A stretch of 64,000 bases of DNA from Amoebidium appalachense (taxonomy: Eukaryota > Ichthyosporea), in NCBI GenBank assembly GCA_963693365.1, contig CAVNZM010000012.1:8742001-8806000 (forward strand), given 5' to 3'. The notes beneath the pieces are model-generated. The model was not told where the DNA came from and searched no databases. It worked only from the letters and a program-made list of their open reading frames with translations. Each line of letters starts with the position of its first letter. Within the stretch, counting starts at the first letter, position 1. Shown here piece after piece: positions 1-17,714 of the stretch. The position numbers and the translations under genes are program-made.

Positions 1-309
1 GTTGTGAGTGTGTGTGTGGGTGTGTTTGTGTGGGATGGGAGGTTTGGGGGCCAAACAGAAGGGCGGAGACGTTAGTGAAGCGAGAACGGCTAGGGGTTAG
101 CTTGAGCCCGCGTGATGTATTCCAAAGGGACGTGTGTGGGTGTGGCGTGTGCTTGTGGCTTTAGTAAGGCTGTCCGTGTCTTCTTTAAGGTTAACCACGA
201 CCCTCTTCTGACTTGTCTTTCCCCCGCTCTCCCCCTGCCCCCTTGCCCTCGTGTTTCAGCTACAAGTGTGTGCACATGTTCCTTCACGTATAACAACACA
301 TACGCATGT

Positions 310-343
<34 letters not shown>

Positions 344-1180
344 ACATGCACACACGTGCGCCCATACACACGCACATATACGCGCAAACCCGCGCGCGCA
401 CACACACACACACACACAGTGGCAAGCTGCACGTGAATGACCTTCAGCAGCTATGACACCATCCAACATGACCCTTATAAGGCAACCATCAAACATTGCA
501 CCAATGGGTGTTTCAAGTTTATTTTAAAAAGCGTTAATCGCATAAATTTGCCACAGATCATGTGATGTAGGTGTGTGCTTGTGCCTGTTTGCTGTTCTAA
601 GTAATCTCGCCTCAGCTATTCCATGTTGGTGCATGAAAAACAAAAACATTGTATGTGATGTAAAGGCGTCGGAGTGGGGGGGGGGGGGAGGGGGGTCATT
701 GTTCTATATGATCGAATGCTTGCTGTTAGCTTTTTTGTAAAGGTAGTATGTGAGGTTCATAAACAGGAATGATTAGCCGACAGGAAATATAAGCCGAGAA
801 TGGATGGTGTGGTGTTTTATGTTTTTAAGGGAGCTTTTAGTATGTACTAGCGAATGTTATAGAAAGTTCTGTAGCTACGCTCTTTCTGTTTCAAGTGCAC
901 CGAAGGTATATTTAGCACGTGATATGTCAGTAGACCTTTAAATGTATCACGGTTTGTCTTAAAGTTCGCTTGTGAGTGCAATGCCACTTTTGACTCAAGT
1001 TCCAATTTGCATTGGTTTGCCTAAAGAAAGACGTTTTTAAGACCGGGTTTCGAAGCCTGAGAGCAAGGGTGTGTGCAAATGTGCATGTACGAGAAAAAGG
1101 GTGTGCGTGTGACTGCACGTGTGTATGTGTCTGTTCAGGTATTCTCGTCAAATAACCCCGCATGTGGGGATTACTAGTAA
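1..1180. repeat. Microsatellite-bearing intergenic DNA
   Basis: GT-rich start, then an interrupted CA array at about 303-418 with CG-rich interruptions, and a G tract near 678-698. Open frames here on both strands translate to Cys-Val or His-Thr repeats, so they are reading frames of the dinucleotide array. I see no gene. Confidence 0.8.
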
Positions 1181-1690
1181 GTTATTGACCTTAGCAGTGA
1201 ATATGTGTCGGAACCGTAGGTTATTCAGCTTAGCAGTGAATATGTGTGAGGTATAGTTTTTATGTAGTATATCTTGAATGGTGTGGGGATATCGTTGACC
1301 TTAGCAGTGAATATTTGTGGGAATATTATTCACCTCAGCAGTGAATATGTGGCCATGGGAGAATATTATATATCTTGAGTGATGTGGGTATATTACCAGC
1401 GAATATATGGGGGAATATTATTCACCCTCAGTGAATGTGTTTGGGAATACCACCCACCTTAGCAGCAAATGTGTGCGGTGACATTTTTCTGAATCACCTT
1501 AGCAGCGTACGTACTGTATGTGGGGATATTCTGACGGATTTGCAGCGATTATGTGTTGATTTCAACCCTAGCATGCAATGGGCATATCGAATATTATTGC
1601 TGCTGCAGTAGATAGATAATAAAGTTATCCCATTATTAGCAGCCGGAGATATTCGAATGATAACTTTGACAACTTCAGCAGCAAGTATAT
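1180..1690 (+). repeat. Degenerate minisatellite
   Basis: A motif close to CCTTAGCAGTGAATATGTG recurs about ten times with irregular spacing, for example near 1189, 1229, 1298, 1335, 1394, 1428, 1457 and 1496. The intervening sequence often reads GGGAATATTATTCA. Copies are diverged, so this is an old tandem array. A CA run follows at 1703-1732. Confidence 0.65.
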
Positions 1691-2063
1691 TCGTATTCAC
1701 AAACACACACACACGCACACACACACACACGTGCGCAATGCCATGGCCCAGTGATCCGCAGACACGGTTTCGCGAGTTCGAGTTACCTATGATAGAAAAG
1801 TGAAAAGTGACACACACGTGCACATGCAAGGGCATACACACAGGCAAAGACCACCCACACCCACACCCACACCACACGTACACACTTGAACGTGCTCACA
1901 CACACGTACGCGCGTCCGCACGCACATGTACACGCCATGCACGCACACTATTGAAGTTCATTTGTTCACGTCACATGATATTATACACCTACCGCCCGCA
2001 CCGTGACCCAACTAAGCCGCCACGTGTGGCCAAGAATCATCATGCTTCGTTGGTGAGATTCGG

Positions 2064-2480
2064 ATGTTTGCAGGCTCTTTTGTGCCAGGGGGCTGGCTCG
2101 CCTGTGACGGTTCTGTTCTGCAAATTCAAGAATACTCTGCTCTTCACGCCGTCATAGGAAAAGCGTTTGGGGGAGACGGGAAGAGTACTTTTGCACTACC
2201 TGACCTCAGCAGCAAGCTTCCCATAGGAGCTACAAATATGCCCGGGACAATACGCGTGACCACACCCGCACAGTCTATTCCAGTTGATGCAACACAGAAA
2301 ACAGGCTTAACGGTCCCTGCTACCACCACAATCAACTACATTATGTGTGCACATGCTAATTTCCCCGTGCCTGCGTGGGGCAAGAGCGCACGGTATAACT
2401 CGAGGAAGAATCGCTATCAAGGGAAGCGCTACCACCGTGAGGAGGAGGTGAAAGAGTATGGTGATGAAGACTATTATTAG
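2064..2480 (+). CDS. Phage tail-collar-domain protein (microcystin-dependent-protein-like)
   Basis: The product matches the phage tail collar family, common in bacterial phage-tail-like proteins. Visible are the N-terminal MFAGSFVPGGWLACDG block, the FGGDGKSTFALPDL block near residues 35-48, and the C-terminal INYIMCAHANFPV block near residues 90-102, which ends the usual domain. The remaining 36 residues are rich in Lys/Arg/Tyr/Glu and look specific to this protein. The conserved residues GEIR lie in frame just before the ATG at 2064 (2052-2063). An in-frame stop sits at 2013-2015, so the true start is probably in an upstream exon, with a possible acceptor at AG 2014-2015 or 2033-2034. An AATAAA signal follows at 2628. 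The fold in phages is a receptor- or surface-binding head; the role in a eukaryote is unknown. Horizontal origin is likely. Confidence 0.8.
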   Translation: MFAGSFVPGGWLACDGSVLQIQEYSALHAVIGKAFGGDGKSTFALPDLSSKLPIGATNMPGTIRVTTPAQSIPVDATQKTGLTVPATTTINYIMCAHANFPVPAWGKSARYNSRKNRYQGKRYHREEEVKEYGDEDYY

Positions 2481-2627
2481 ACTCAAGCAGTCTAGCTAGT
2501 AACCACAAATTTCGGTTTACTTATCACTGAGTCTCTTCAAATTTGCATTTGGTGGTAGGTATGATATGGTGGCATAATGTACCTGTTATGAGGCACGGAA
2601 CCATTTTGTTGAATGAAATAAGTGAGT

Positions 2628-2633
2628 AATAAA
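2628..2633 (+). terminator. Polyadenylation signal for the tail-collar gene
   Basis: A canonical AATAAA lies 148 bases after the tail-collar stop codon, in AT-rich DNA. It supports expression as a eukaryotic mRNA rather than bacterial contamination. Confidence 0.5.
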
Positions 2634-2639
2634 GCAGGA

Positions 2640-3262
2640 ACATTTTTTTTGTCAGGTTTGTTAATCATCACTTTCAGCCCGATGATTATAAAATATAAAT
2701 ATTAAAGCTGAACACAGTGTCGCTGGGAGGTGGTGGTGCCTGCTGGTGCCTGCTGGATAGTAAACGACACAGCATAGAGTGGTACGCATTCTTTCTTTTT
2801 GTTTTGTTTCACTCAACCGGTTTTTTCAGCATTTGGTTAACCCCCTGCTGCCTGCCGTTGCATGATTTGTGTTAGCTGGAAGTTTTGATTAGCACGACGT
2901 ACTTATAACAGTACTTTAAGCAGGACCTGCAAAATGTTTCTAAAGGGGGTAGCTAATGCTTCAAGAGTCACGTCATGAGGTTAAACATCAAAATAACGCT
3001 AACCATACCGAAGCTTTGCATCGTCTTCAGGTTATAATCTTGAAATGTTTTCCGTGACTTTGATCATCATGCACGTTGCTTGTGTACGATTGCATCACCC
3101 TGGTACATAAATGGCATAAACTCGGTTGGGCCTTCAAGTTGGTGGGGTAGCAGTTGGTGAGTGTGTGCACTCGCGTAAGCCTGCGCAGTGGGTCCAAACT
3201 ACAGAAGTCACGGTTTCATCGAGGTTGAGCCGGTGTGTGTGTGTGTGTGTGTGTCACAGTGT

Positions 3263-3348
<86 letters not shown>

Positions 3349-3456
3349 ACGTGTGTACCTGTGTGTGTACGTGTGTACGTGTTTACGTGGGTGTTTGTGT
3401 GAGCGCGATGTTTGTATTTGTGCGGGTGTTCTCTTGTGTGTGTCCGCGCAGGTGTG

Positions 3457-3505
<49 letters not shown>

Positions 3506-3977
3506 CGTGTGTGCGCGCATGTATGTGCGCATGCGCGCGAGTGTGTCTCACGGTTTGTGTGTGTGTGTGTGTGGTGTGGTGTGTGGTGTTAGGGCCAGGG
3601 ACCCGGGGGCGCGGGGGGGGGGGGGGGGGGGGAGGGGGGGGAGGGAAGGGGAGAGAGAGAGAGACCGTTTGCATGTGGGTGGATCATTGGAGGATGGATA
3701 GTTTGTGAGGGAAGGGGGTGAGGCGGGGGTCCTGTTATCTGCTGTGTCCATTTTCTTGATGTGAGTGTTTAGCATTCATTTTTGTTTATTGAAAGAAACA
3801 GTCACAATCACGGCTACCTTTTTTTTTAACTTTTTGTTTTTTTTTTACAATTTAAAGGTTAAACATTTGAAGTAGTGTGAACGGCTCCAGTCCTGTGGCC
3901 TTCAAGGCTCACTTAAATTTGGAAAAAAGTTTACAGAACAATTCGTTGACGTTAGTTGCCGAAGGGGCAGCTAGGAA

Positions 3978-4013
<36 letters not shown>

Positions 4014-4248
4014 TACAGAAGCATACATAACTTAGAACAATTTAGAACCGTTACGTATGGTTCATGATTCTCCGTACATTATTCATCAGAACTTCCAATG
4101 TGATCCGCCCTTCCCCTAACCACGGCTCTCAACTGGGAAAAGCAAAGCCATTTTGTTACCGAAAAAAAACAACAAGAGAACTGATTTACAGAGGGGTAAA
4201 ACGGGTGCACACAGTGTAAGGAGAGGGTGGGATGAAGAGGAGGAGGGG

Positions 4249-4343
<95 letters not shown>

Positions 4344-4351
4344 ACTGTGTC

Positions 4352-4424
<73 letters not shown>

Positions 4425-4541
4425 CCTCTCTCTATCCTCCCCCCCCCCCCTCCCGCCTCCGTCCCCCCTTTCCACCCCCCCTCCCCCCCCCCCCCTCCCC
4501 CTCTCCTCCCCCTCCCCCCCCCCCCCTCCCCCCTTTTTTGA

Positions 4542-4573
<32 letters not shown>

Positions 4574-4580
4574 GGAGAGG
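2640..4580. repeat. Intergenic or intronic DNA with GT arrays and G/C tracts
   Basis: Long (GT)n arrays lie at about 3233-3345, 3459-3497, 4249-4340 and 4367-4421, the last pair split by a short (TA)n. A run of 34 G occupies 3978-4011, and a C-rich stretch at 4440-4535 abuts a G run at 4543-4572. Unique DNA at 2640-3120 and 3740-3960 shows no recognisable exon. If the ABC transporter gene on the minus strand is intact, this is the beginning of its next intron. Confidence 0.75.
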
Positions 4581-4589
4581 TTAGCCCAC

Positions 4590-5489
4590 CTGAATAATCT
4601 CAGTCACCAGCATCATTCTGCTGTCTTTCTCCATACGAACTCTCCCCACCACCTTCCCCGCCAGCACAGAATTTGCCAAGCTCACAACCAGAAGAAATAT
4701 CTGAACCGCTACTCCCGCTAACACCGCCACACCCACTATGCGATAGAGGAAGAATATATTCCCACCCACTATGAGAAATGGTGTGAATAGGTAGAAGAAT
4801 AGCTTTATGCTGGTGTGGAAGGCGTCGCAGTCTGTGCTCATCATTGTTACAACTGATCCCTGCGGGGGTTAAAATATGTTTGGGGTTAAGGGGTTAATGG
4901 TGTGTGGGGTGTGGGGGTAAAAATAAATACCGTCTGATTGGATGTTAACAGCTGGGGTTGAAGGAAGGCACATGTGTAGGCGAATGTGTGGGTAGTTGGG
5001 GGGGGGGGGGGGAGGGGGGGGGAGAGCGTGGGGGGCGGAAGTGTGTGTGTGTGGGGGGGGGGGGGGGGGGGGGGGGGTGGGGAGGGGCGGGATTCACAAA
5101 GGTGGTGATCTAGAAACTGAAAGTACCATCAGCTGGTCTGATTTTCTTGCACATATGCATCTTACACAGGGCCTGTTTAGTGGGACCAAACATGAAATCA
5201 ACCAAAACGCCTGATTATTCACGCCCCCATGCCCTAGAGCAGCGTCAGTAGTTGCCCTGAATAATGCATGGCATGTCCCACACACCGTCCATCACTTGTC
5301 TTCAGCCAAATTTACGCACCTGGCTAAACCCGCATGCTTGGCGCCGATTTGGTGGTATGCGTAGAGACTTCTTGTAGATGGCCAAAGATAAGCCACACCT
5401 CACTTGCAGCCCCGCCACATTGTCTATGAACGCTGTGTGGGTCTGCACATCCAATCAGCACTTGCCAACCCCCCCCCCCCCCCCCCCCC

Positions 5490-5524
<35 letters not shown>

Positions 5525-6580
5525 CCTTCCCCTTTGGAACTGTCCCTTCTGATTTTTTCTCGTTCTTCCACACTTAAATTAAGTCACGTTTCCCTTAAAC
5601 TACTGTCGTGGTAGGATTCCAACGAGGTGTCCACGCACAAAGTTCACACACACTTTACACACAGCAACAATCTAGGCATTCACAGGCATGCATACACTGC
5701 ATACCATGCACACACACCATTTGCGCAAATACGCGTGCCCACTCCCTCCCCCCCCCCCCCCCCCCCCCCCTTCCCCCCCCTCCCCCCTCCCCCCGAAGTT
5801 TCCCCCCCCTCTGCCCCCCACCCTCCCCCGCGCCCCCCTCCCGAGACACGCACGCACGCACGCACGCACAAACACACACACACACACACTCTAAACTACA
5901 CACATGCATGTGTCGTGTGCACATACATCGTGTATCTCCCCCCTCATCCCCCCATACCGCCTCCCCCTTCCCCCAACTCCCCCTCTTCCTCTCCCCTCCC
6001 CCCCTCCTCCTCCAATCCCCCCCCCCCCCCCCCCACAAAAAAAAAAAAAAAAACATCCCCCCCCACACCACCACCCATGACTGCTACATACCCCACACAT
6101 TCCGCCAACTGCAGGGACCAATGCAAACAGTACCACCAGAATCCACAAATCAAAACCCTCCCTCGGGTGCTCGTGGGTGATGTGTTGCACGAGCAGGCGC
6201 AGAATTTGGGGCGCAGCCACTATGCATATCGCTTCGATTATCCCTAGGATGATAGATAGGGAAATGGCACCCCCGCACATATCCCAAATAATGCGGTATA
6301 GGTTGGGCTGGTTTTTCTCTCTGTTTACAACGGGTTTTCGGAAAAAAACGGTGTTAATTCCGTGTTTTTGTGTGCCATTTTGTAGAATTGAACCGGTTAA
6401 TTTTTCGCTACTTGCAGAGATGTAGGTGTCGGGGTGTGCACATGTTCGTGCTAGCTCTCTATTCCACGCGGGTTTGAATAATAGCTTCTGCATGTATTCG
6501 CTGTCGACTTCTTGGTCGAGCTCTGGAAGATCGGATTCCGTGAGGGGTTTACGGGCTCCTTGCCGCAGAAGGGGGAAAAT
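4590..6580 (-). CDS. ABC transporter, ABCC (MRP-like) family, partial: first membrane domain
   Basis: Three exons on the minus strand join in phase 0: 6580-6092, 5442-5320 and 4859-4590 (294 codons). Each has AG acceptors and GT donors. Exon A carries the ABCC linker (PLLRQGARKPLTESDLPEL) and two hydrophobic segments (ISLSIILGIIEAICIVAAPQ and LWILVVLFALVPAVGG). Exon B carries the loop VRCGLSLAIYKKSLRI, matching the family's basic R-T-A-L-x-x-x-I-Y-R-K-x-L-R block. Exon C begins GSVVTMMSTDCDAF, the G-x-I-V-N-L-M-S-x-D motif, and continues through two membrane helices to KDSRMMLVTEIIQ. Full ABCC proteins run to about 1,300 residues or more with two ATP-binding domains. No Walker or signature motif is visible in the window, so the rest is either beyond position 1 across very long introns or lost. 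The 5' end is also missing: exon A opens at a good acceptor (ACACAG before 6580). Confidence 0.82.
4861..5319 (-). other. Intron of the ABC transporter gene
   Basis: GT-AG intron between exons B and C. It holds G tracts on the plus strand at about 4999-5078, including a run of more than 20 G. The donor GTGCGT lies just after 5320 in minus-strand reading, and the acceptor CAG sits before 4859. Confidence 0.75.
5443..6091 (-). other. Intron of the ABC transporter gene
   Basis: GT-AG intron between exons A and B. It contains C tracts at 5468-5523 and 5750-5780, a CACG/CA array near 5846-5889, and a C-run joined to an A-run at 6017-6052. Open frames here are proline- or glycine-rich reads of these tracts. 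Confidence 0.75.
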
Positions 6581-8600
6581 CTGTGTGTTTTGATGGTGAA
6601 GAGAGGTTAAATCTTGGGCTGACACAATCATCTGATACGAACATATTAGTTCATTTAAAACTGCAACCTTAGTGGTGGACTAACTATTACTCCTTTGCTA
6701 AAGCTCTCCCCCCCCCCCCCCCCTCCCCCCTGACTCTCTCTTACGTTTTTTCTTCTCGGTGGGTACTTTGGGGTGGGGAGGAAGACGGTGGCGGCCCAAA
6801 GACATCGGGGAGGGGGGGGGGGGGGGGGGTTATTTGAGCATATACGGGCTTTACCTCCTCTTTGCGCTCGGATGGGGGGGGGGGGGGGGGGGGGGGGGGG
6901 GGTGGGGGGACTCCGAGTGGGCCTGCCCCGTAAAGTATATGTGCGTGTGGTCATTCATTCTGCTCAGGTTAACAAGATAGTACATAGAAAGTCTGTGCCC
7001 TGAATGTCACAGTGCTTTTGTGCTAACACCTATGCTAACAGTAGCTTGTGCGACTAGTATACATATGTCTTTGGGCAAACTGATAAATGTGCTTCCGGTT
7101 CGCATGGCTCAGTTGTCGGACCCAGCAGAGTCATTTGTGGTTCCTTGATTTCGAATTCATGTGTCTATGTATGCTTGCAAAGGGTATATCTGTGGTTATG
7201 TGTGGAGCTCATCACTTACGTAGGCATGAGCTTGAGTACGCAGGCACCTTCGAGTACGCAGGCACCTTATGGTGCATGGTAGTGATGAAGCATTGCAAGA
7301 GGAGAAAGCCATGCTCGCCTGTCCGTCATGATGAATCTGTGATGGTGGAGTGACGATGGCCAACACACCCAACATCATGAAAAGCACTTGCATGAAAAAC
7401 TGGTGTAGGTTGTCCTTTATAGCATTACTGATGATTGCATTATTAGTAGAAGAATTTCTTGAGCGATGTGGGATCTTTATGAACTACGCACGTTTACAGA
7501 CATACAGCGCACGATGAGATCTATAGTATTATTAGCTACATATTCAAACCTGTGTCAGTGATGGAGGGAATGGGGATTGCCAAAGGATGGCCGCCCTAAA
7601 ATATTTGATATATAATATATTAAACATAATATAACATACTATAGCTTGAGAACGTGAACCACAACGCTTTATTCTCTCTGGCATAACAGGGCCCATGAAC
7701 AAGCTCGACGAAGATGCGAATCGAAGGGAACGGCCAGATGCGAGTCGAATGAACGGCCAGGTTACGGCCTTGATTACGGCCGACGGCGGCGAGTTCCAAC
7801 AGCCATTTGTTCCCCCAATTCTAAAGGGATCAAAACCGAAATATGATGCTCGGTTCCGTTCGTGTTGATAAATATTGTTCAAAACTATACGACCACCAAT
7901 CAGCATGCACTTTTGACAGAAAAATAATACTGGTATTCAAGTCAGAACTTGACAGTCTTACAGTTGAGTACACTTCCATGCCTGAACTAATGTTCTTTTC
8001 GATTATATTACGAACATGAGAAAGTAATTATGAAGCTTTTAAAAGGCTGCCTGTAATGCCCCAATAAAACAGAACGTGTGTCACGACGTTCGAGAATATT
8101 GTAGCATGTAAGGAATTCACAAAAAACAAGTCACCGGAGGCTGTAATCGAAAGCTAATCGGAATCGTGATGTTGAAATGAAATCCAATGATAAACGGATT
8201 TTGGGGTTTACAAAGTGTGTAAACCCCAAAATAAACGGATAAAACGTTGCACGCAGATTGCCACGGAACTCTCTTGCTGGTTCAGATTTTTTTTTAGTCC
8301 GGGGCCTACAAGGTCTACCGTGTACTTTCCCTCGGAGGTCGGACCTGGCACTCAGACAAGCAGGGCCAGCAGAGAAGGAGCCCAAATTCAACTAATGTCA
8401 AGTATGGCTCGGGATTCCCCCGTGTGCCATTCCACGATCTGTGCCAAACCCCCCCCCCCCCCCCCCCGAATCGCTCCCCACCCCACACCCCCCTCCCTCT
8501 GGCTCTCCATTCTCGCCCCTTTGCTCCCCTCCCCCGGCCGTGCTTCACTCACCTCCTACCCAGAGTCTTCCGAAAGGGGAACCACACGGATCCCCGACAC
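6581..8600. other. Noncoding DNA upstream of the ABC fragment
   Basis: G and C tracts lie at 6707-6730, 6811-6829 and 6873-6902. From 6960 to 8440 the DNA is of ordinary complexity. It contains an 18-bp tandem duplication (GAGTACGCAGGCACCTTC) at about 7233-7268 and a partly duplicated segment at 7712-7757 (GATGCGA-TCGAA, then GAACGGCCAG). No exon of the missing ABC N-terminus could be recognised. A short frame from ATG 6805 to a donor at 6744 (minus strand) does not match the phase of the next exon. Confidence 0.6.
8191..8240. repeat. Perfect hairpin flanked by 9-bp direct repeats
   Basis: Positions 8199-8212 (TTTTGGGGTTTACA) and 8218-8231 (its exact reverse complement) form a 14-bp stem around a 5-base loop (AAGTG). 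The 9-bp sequence TAAACGGAT occurs directly on both sides (8191-8199 and 8232-8240), like a target-site duplication around a tiny insertion. Confidence 0.8.
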
Positions 8601-8609
8601 ACGCGTGCG

Positions 8610-8670
<61 letters not shown>

Positions 8671-8760
8671 CTGTGGCACACACACATGTATACACACACA
8701 CACACACATGTACACAAGCACACATAAACGCACACGCACGCACACACATGCACACGCGCA
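8600..8760 (+). repeat. CA microsatellite
   Basis: (CA)n at about 8610-8668, continuing as interrupted CA/CG repeats to about 8756. Preceded by a C tract at 8449-8467. Confidence 0.9.
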
Positions 8761-8934
8761 CTGAGCCTAGCGGCACAAAAGCACACCATGGACACGATTC
8801 GTAGATTCGCAGGGCTGGCCAGAGGTTCAGTGATAATTCGAAATCGCACGAAATCGACAGAATGTTTTGTTTGTAAATGCTTCAGTGCTGAAAAAGAGCA
8901 ACACTCTAAGAGTGCGCTGACCATGTGTTTCAAA

Positions 8935-9560
8935 GAGAATGAGAGAGGGCTTTGGAGAGAGGGGGAGAGAGACCCTCATGATCAGTGAGCCTCAGTGGAG
9001 ATCTCGAAAGAGATCAATTGCAAGAGAGAAGGATCAAGAGAAGAGAGAGATCAAGAGAGAGATCAAGAGGGAGAGAGATAATGAGAAAGAGAGAAGGAAG
9101 GGGGAGGGAGGGAGAGGGGGAGGCGGAAGGGGGGGGGGAGGGGGTTGGTTGGTTTGTTGGAGGGGGAGGAGAGGGAAAGGGGGAGGGGGAGGGGGATGAG
9201 GGGGGGGGGGGGGGGGGGAGTGAGGATCGGGGGAGGGAGACAGAGAGAGAGAGAGAGATCAGGAGAGAGATCAAGAGAGAGTATCTCTGAAAGATCAAGA
9301 GATCAAGAGATCAAGAGAGAGATAGAGAGAGAGGCGGGGAGAGAGTTAAGGAGCGGGAGAGAGCTAGGAGAGAGATAAAGAGGAGGGGCGGGGGGGGGGA
9401 GGGGGGAGACTTGGAGATGGGGGAGTGAGAGAACGGAGAGAAAGAATTTTTTTGGGGGGGGGAGGAGAGAGCAAGAGAGAAAGAAAGAGAGAGAGGAGAG
9501 AGAGAGAGAGAGAGAAGGAGAGAAGAGAGATATAATTAGATGGAGAGAGATAGGGGCTGA
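8935..9560 (+). repeat. Purine-rich GA/GATC tract
   Basis: About 600 bases are overwhelmingly A and G, built from GAGA, AAGAGA and recurring GATCAAGAGAGA words, with G runs at 9129-9140 and 9199-9218. Such polypurine DNA can form triplexes. Translations are Arg/Glu/Gly-rich and not credible proteins. Confidence 0.8.
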
Positions 9561-11047
9561 TAACCTAGTGTGAGTGACCGGAGCGGGCTGGGGAAGAGGG
9601 AGCAGGAGGGGGGGAAGGTATGAGACAAAGGTTGAGCCGGCCGAAGGCGTTACATGTGTGTGTATGCATGTGCGTATGTATGCGTGTGGCTGGGTGGGTG
9701 TGTGTGTGGCTGGATGTGTGGGTGTAGATATAGTTGGTGGGTGGGGGGTGTGTGGGGGTGTGGGTGGGTGGGGGGGAGAGGGGGTGGAAGGGGAAGTGGA
9801 GGGGGGGGGGGGTTATTCTAACATTTTAGTGTCGACATGTTTTGACGGGAAAGTTTTGTCGTTGTATGCACGTGTGTGCGGGCACACATCACAAGTCACA
9901 TACGCACAATGCTCAGTGAACATGCACACGCGCAAATTACACTGAGCGCGTGCACGCACACGCAAGTCACGCACAGACCAGCAACAGCAACACACATGTC
10001 GCCACGAACTCATTATGATGCTATCGTATATGGAAGCAAAGCACATATCATACTCCCCCCCCCCCCCCCCCCCCCCCCTTCTCCCCCCTAAGGCACAAAC
10101 AAACACACCGTCACACGTATACACACGCCAAACCTTTTCTCATAGCCTCCTCCCCCGCGGCCCTCCCCCCAGCTCTCTAAGTATTTAACCACCCTTGACA
10201 TCCGTCTCTCTCCCTTTCCCGCTCTTCTTCTCCGAGTACCCCTCAGTCTCTCTCCCATTCTCACTCTCTTCACTCTGCTGCTGGTTAAACCGAAGTTCTG
10301 CAAACAAAGGGTTCTGCAAACAAGAGTTCTGCAAACATGAGGCGGCGCACATTTGTAAAGAAGCTCCCGTTGCAGCGGGAGCCGCAGCGCTGTTTCCCAA
10401 AAACAACGTGCAACTAAGACAAGGCCTCCTATTTAGCAGGAGTGCTATAGGCCTCCTGCTCGAAGGCGCCCGGCGAAGCTCAGTTTCTGTTGCGGCTTCT
10501 ACCACCCTTTTGGCTTTGCCCATTTCTGGTCAAAGCCAAACAAGTCATCTGATTGGCTTAGCTGGTATCAGGAAGAATGTGCTTGTGTGTTCTTTGGAGC
10601 AAAATGATTGGCTACAACCTTGATGTCACTCGGAGTGACTCGGCCAAAAACGAGTAAACAAAAGAAGACGGCAGAAAACGGAGTCAAAAAACATAGAAAA
10701 AGGTGGGGAACGGGAGGGTAAAAGGTTTGTTTTTGGGCGTTTCAAAAGAGTGTAAGAGTACTAAGAGAGGGAGAAAGTTTGGCTTTGTATTTGGCGAAAG
10801 GTTTTAGCTGCAGTAAGGTGGGTTGTACTGAGTTTGTCAAAGTTTTTCAAAAAGAAAGCGATTGACAACGGGTTAGCTAAATCAAGCAAAAAACCGGGGA
10901 ATTAATACTGTGATAAGCTGTGCGGACGTCATTAGGGGCTGTATTTGTACAGCTTGGCTTGGGCCTGATTCTTGAAACGCACCCTAGGACCTAACATCCA
11001 CCACCAACGCAGGTTTTTTAGCAAGGTTTCACCAAAAACACATCAAG
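9561..11047 (+). other. Region upstream of the serine dehydratase gene
   Basis: A GT/GGT-rich block lies at 9655-9812 and a C tract at 10050-10078. The word GTTCTGCAAACA occurs three times in about 45 bases at 10295-10337. A perfect 7-bp-stem hairpin (GCTCCCG, loop TTGCAG, CGGGAGC) lies at 10363-10382, followed by a repeated AGGCCTCCT at about 10424 and 10448. This probably contains the promoter and 5' UTR of the downstream gene. I see no TATA box I would defend. Confidence 0.5.
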
Positions 11048-17257
<6,210 letters not shown>

Positions 17258-17714
17258 AGGGTCTCATGTGTGTGTACTATGGGGTAGCAAGACATTGAAC
17301 AGGCTGGATCAAAAAATCTTGCCTTGTGTTTCGAGCTATCCGATTGGTAGAAAGTGTAGCAATTCAAATTGAAAGGCTGTGAGCCAATCAATCAAATCTC
17401 TCGACAATGGACATCACGATTGTTGAGGCCGGATCGCTACCGTGAGCGTCGCTAGCTAAAAAGAGCGTTTTGTCGTAGAACTTTATGCGTATATGTAATG
17501 ATAGTTTTTATAGTTTTTTATTTTTCTTATTCTGTGTGATTTTTATTTATTTTTTCCATCTTATTCATCGATTTACACTATCACTTACCAAGGTGGGTCG
17601 TTTAGGCAGGTGGTCGAAGCCCGGCAGATGCCTTGTTCTTAGCGAGCTGCTATTGGTCAATTTCGATCGAGACTATTTACTTCCTTGCCACCCCATAGTA
17701 TGTACGTGTGTATT
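17258..17714 (+). other. Downstream flank of the serine dehydratase gene
   Basis: Ordinary-complexity DNA, T-rich at 17500-17560. No clear AATAAA close to the stop codon and no further gene recognised. Confidence 0.5.

Noticed and set aside
3126-3701. Cys-Val-rich frames over GT arrays, here and at 4251, 15014, 38761, 46621, 47816, 49214 and 58339
   Set aside because: Pure dinucleotide translation with no start context, domain or splice support.
6743-6805. Possible first coding exon of the ABC transporter (ATG at 6805, donor at 6744 on the minus strand)
   Set aside because: Ends in phase 1 while the next exon begins in phase 0, and the peptide does not resemble an ABCC N-terminus.
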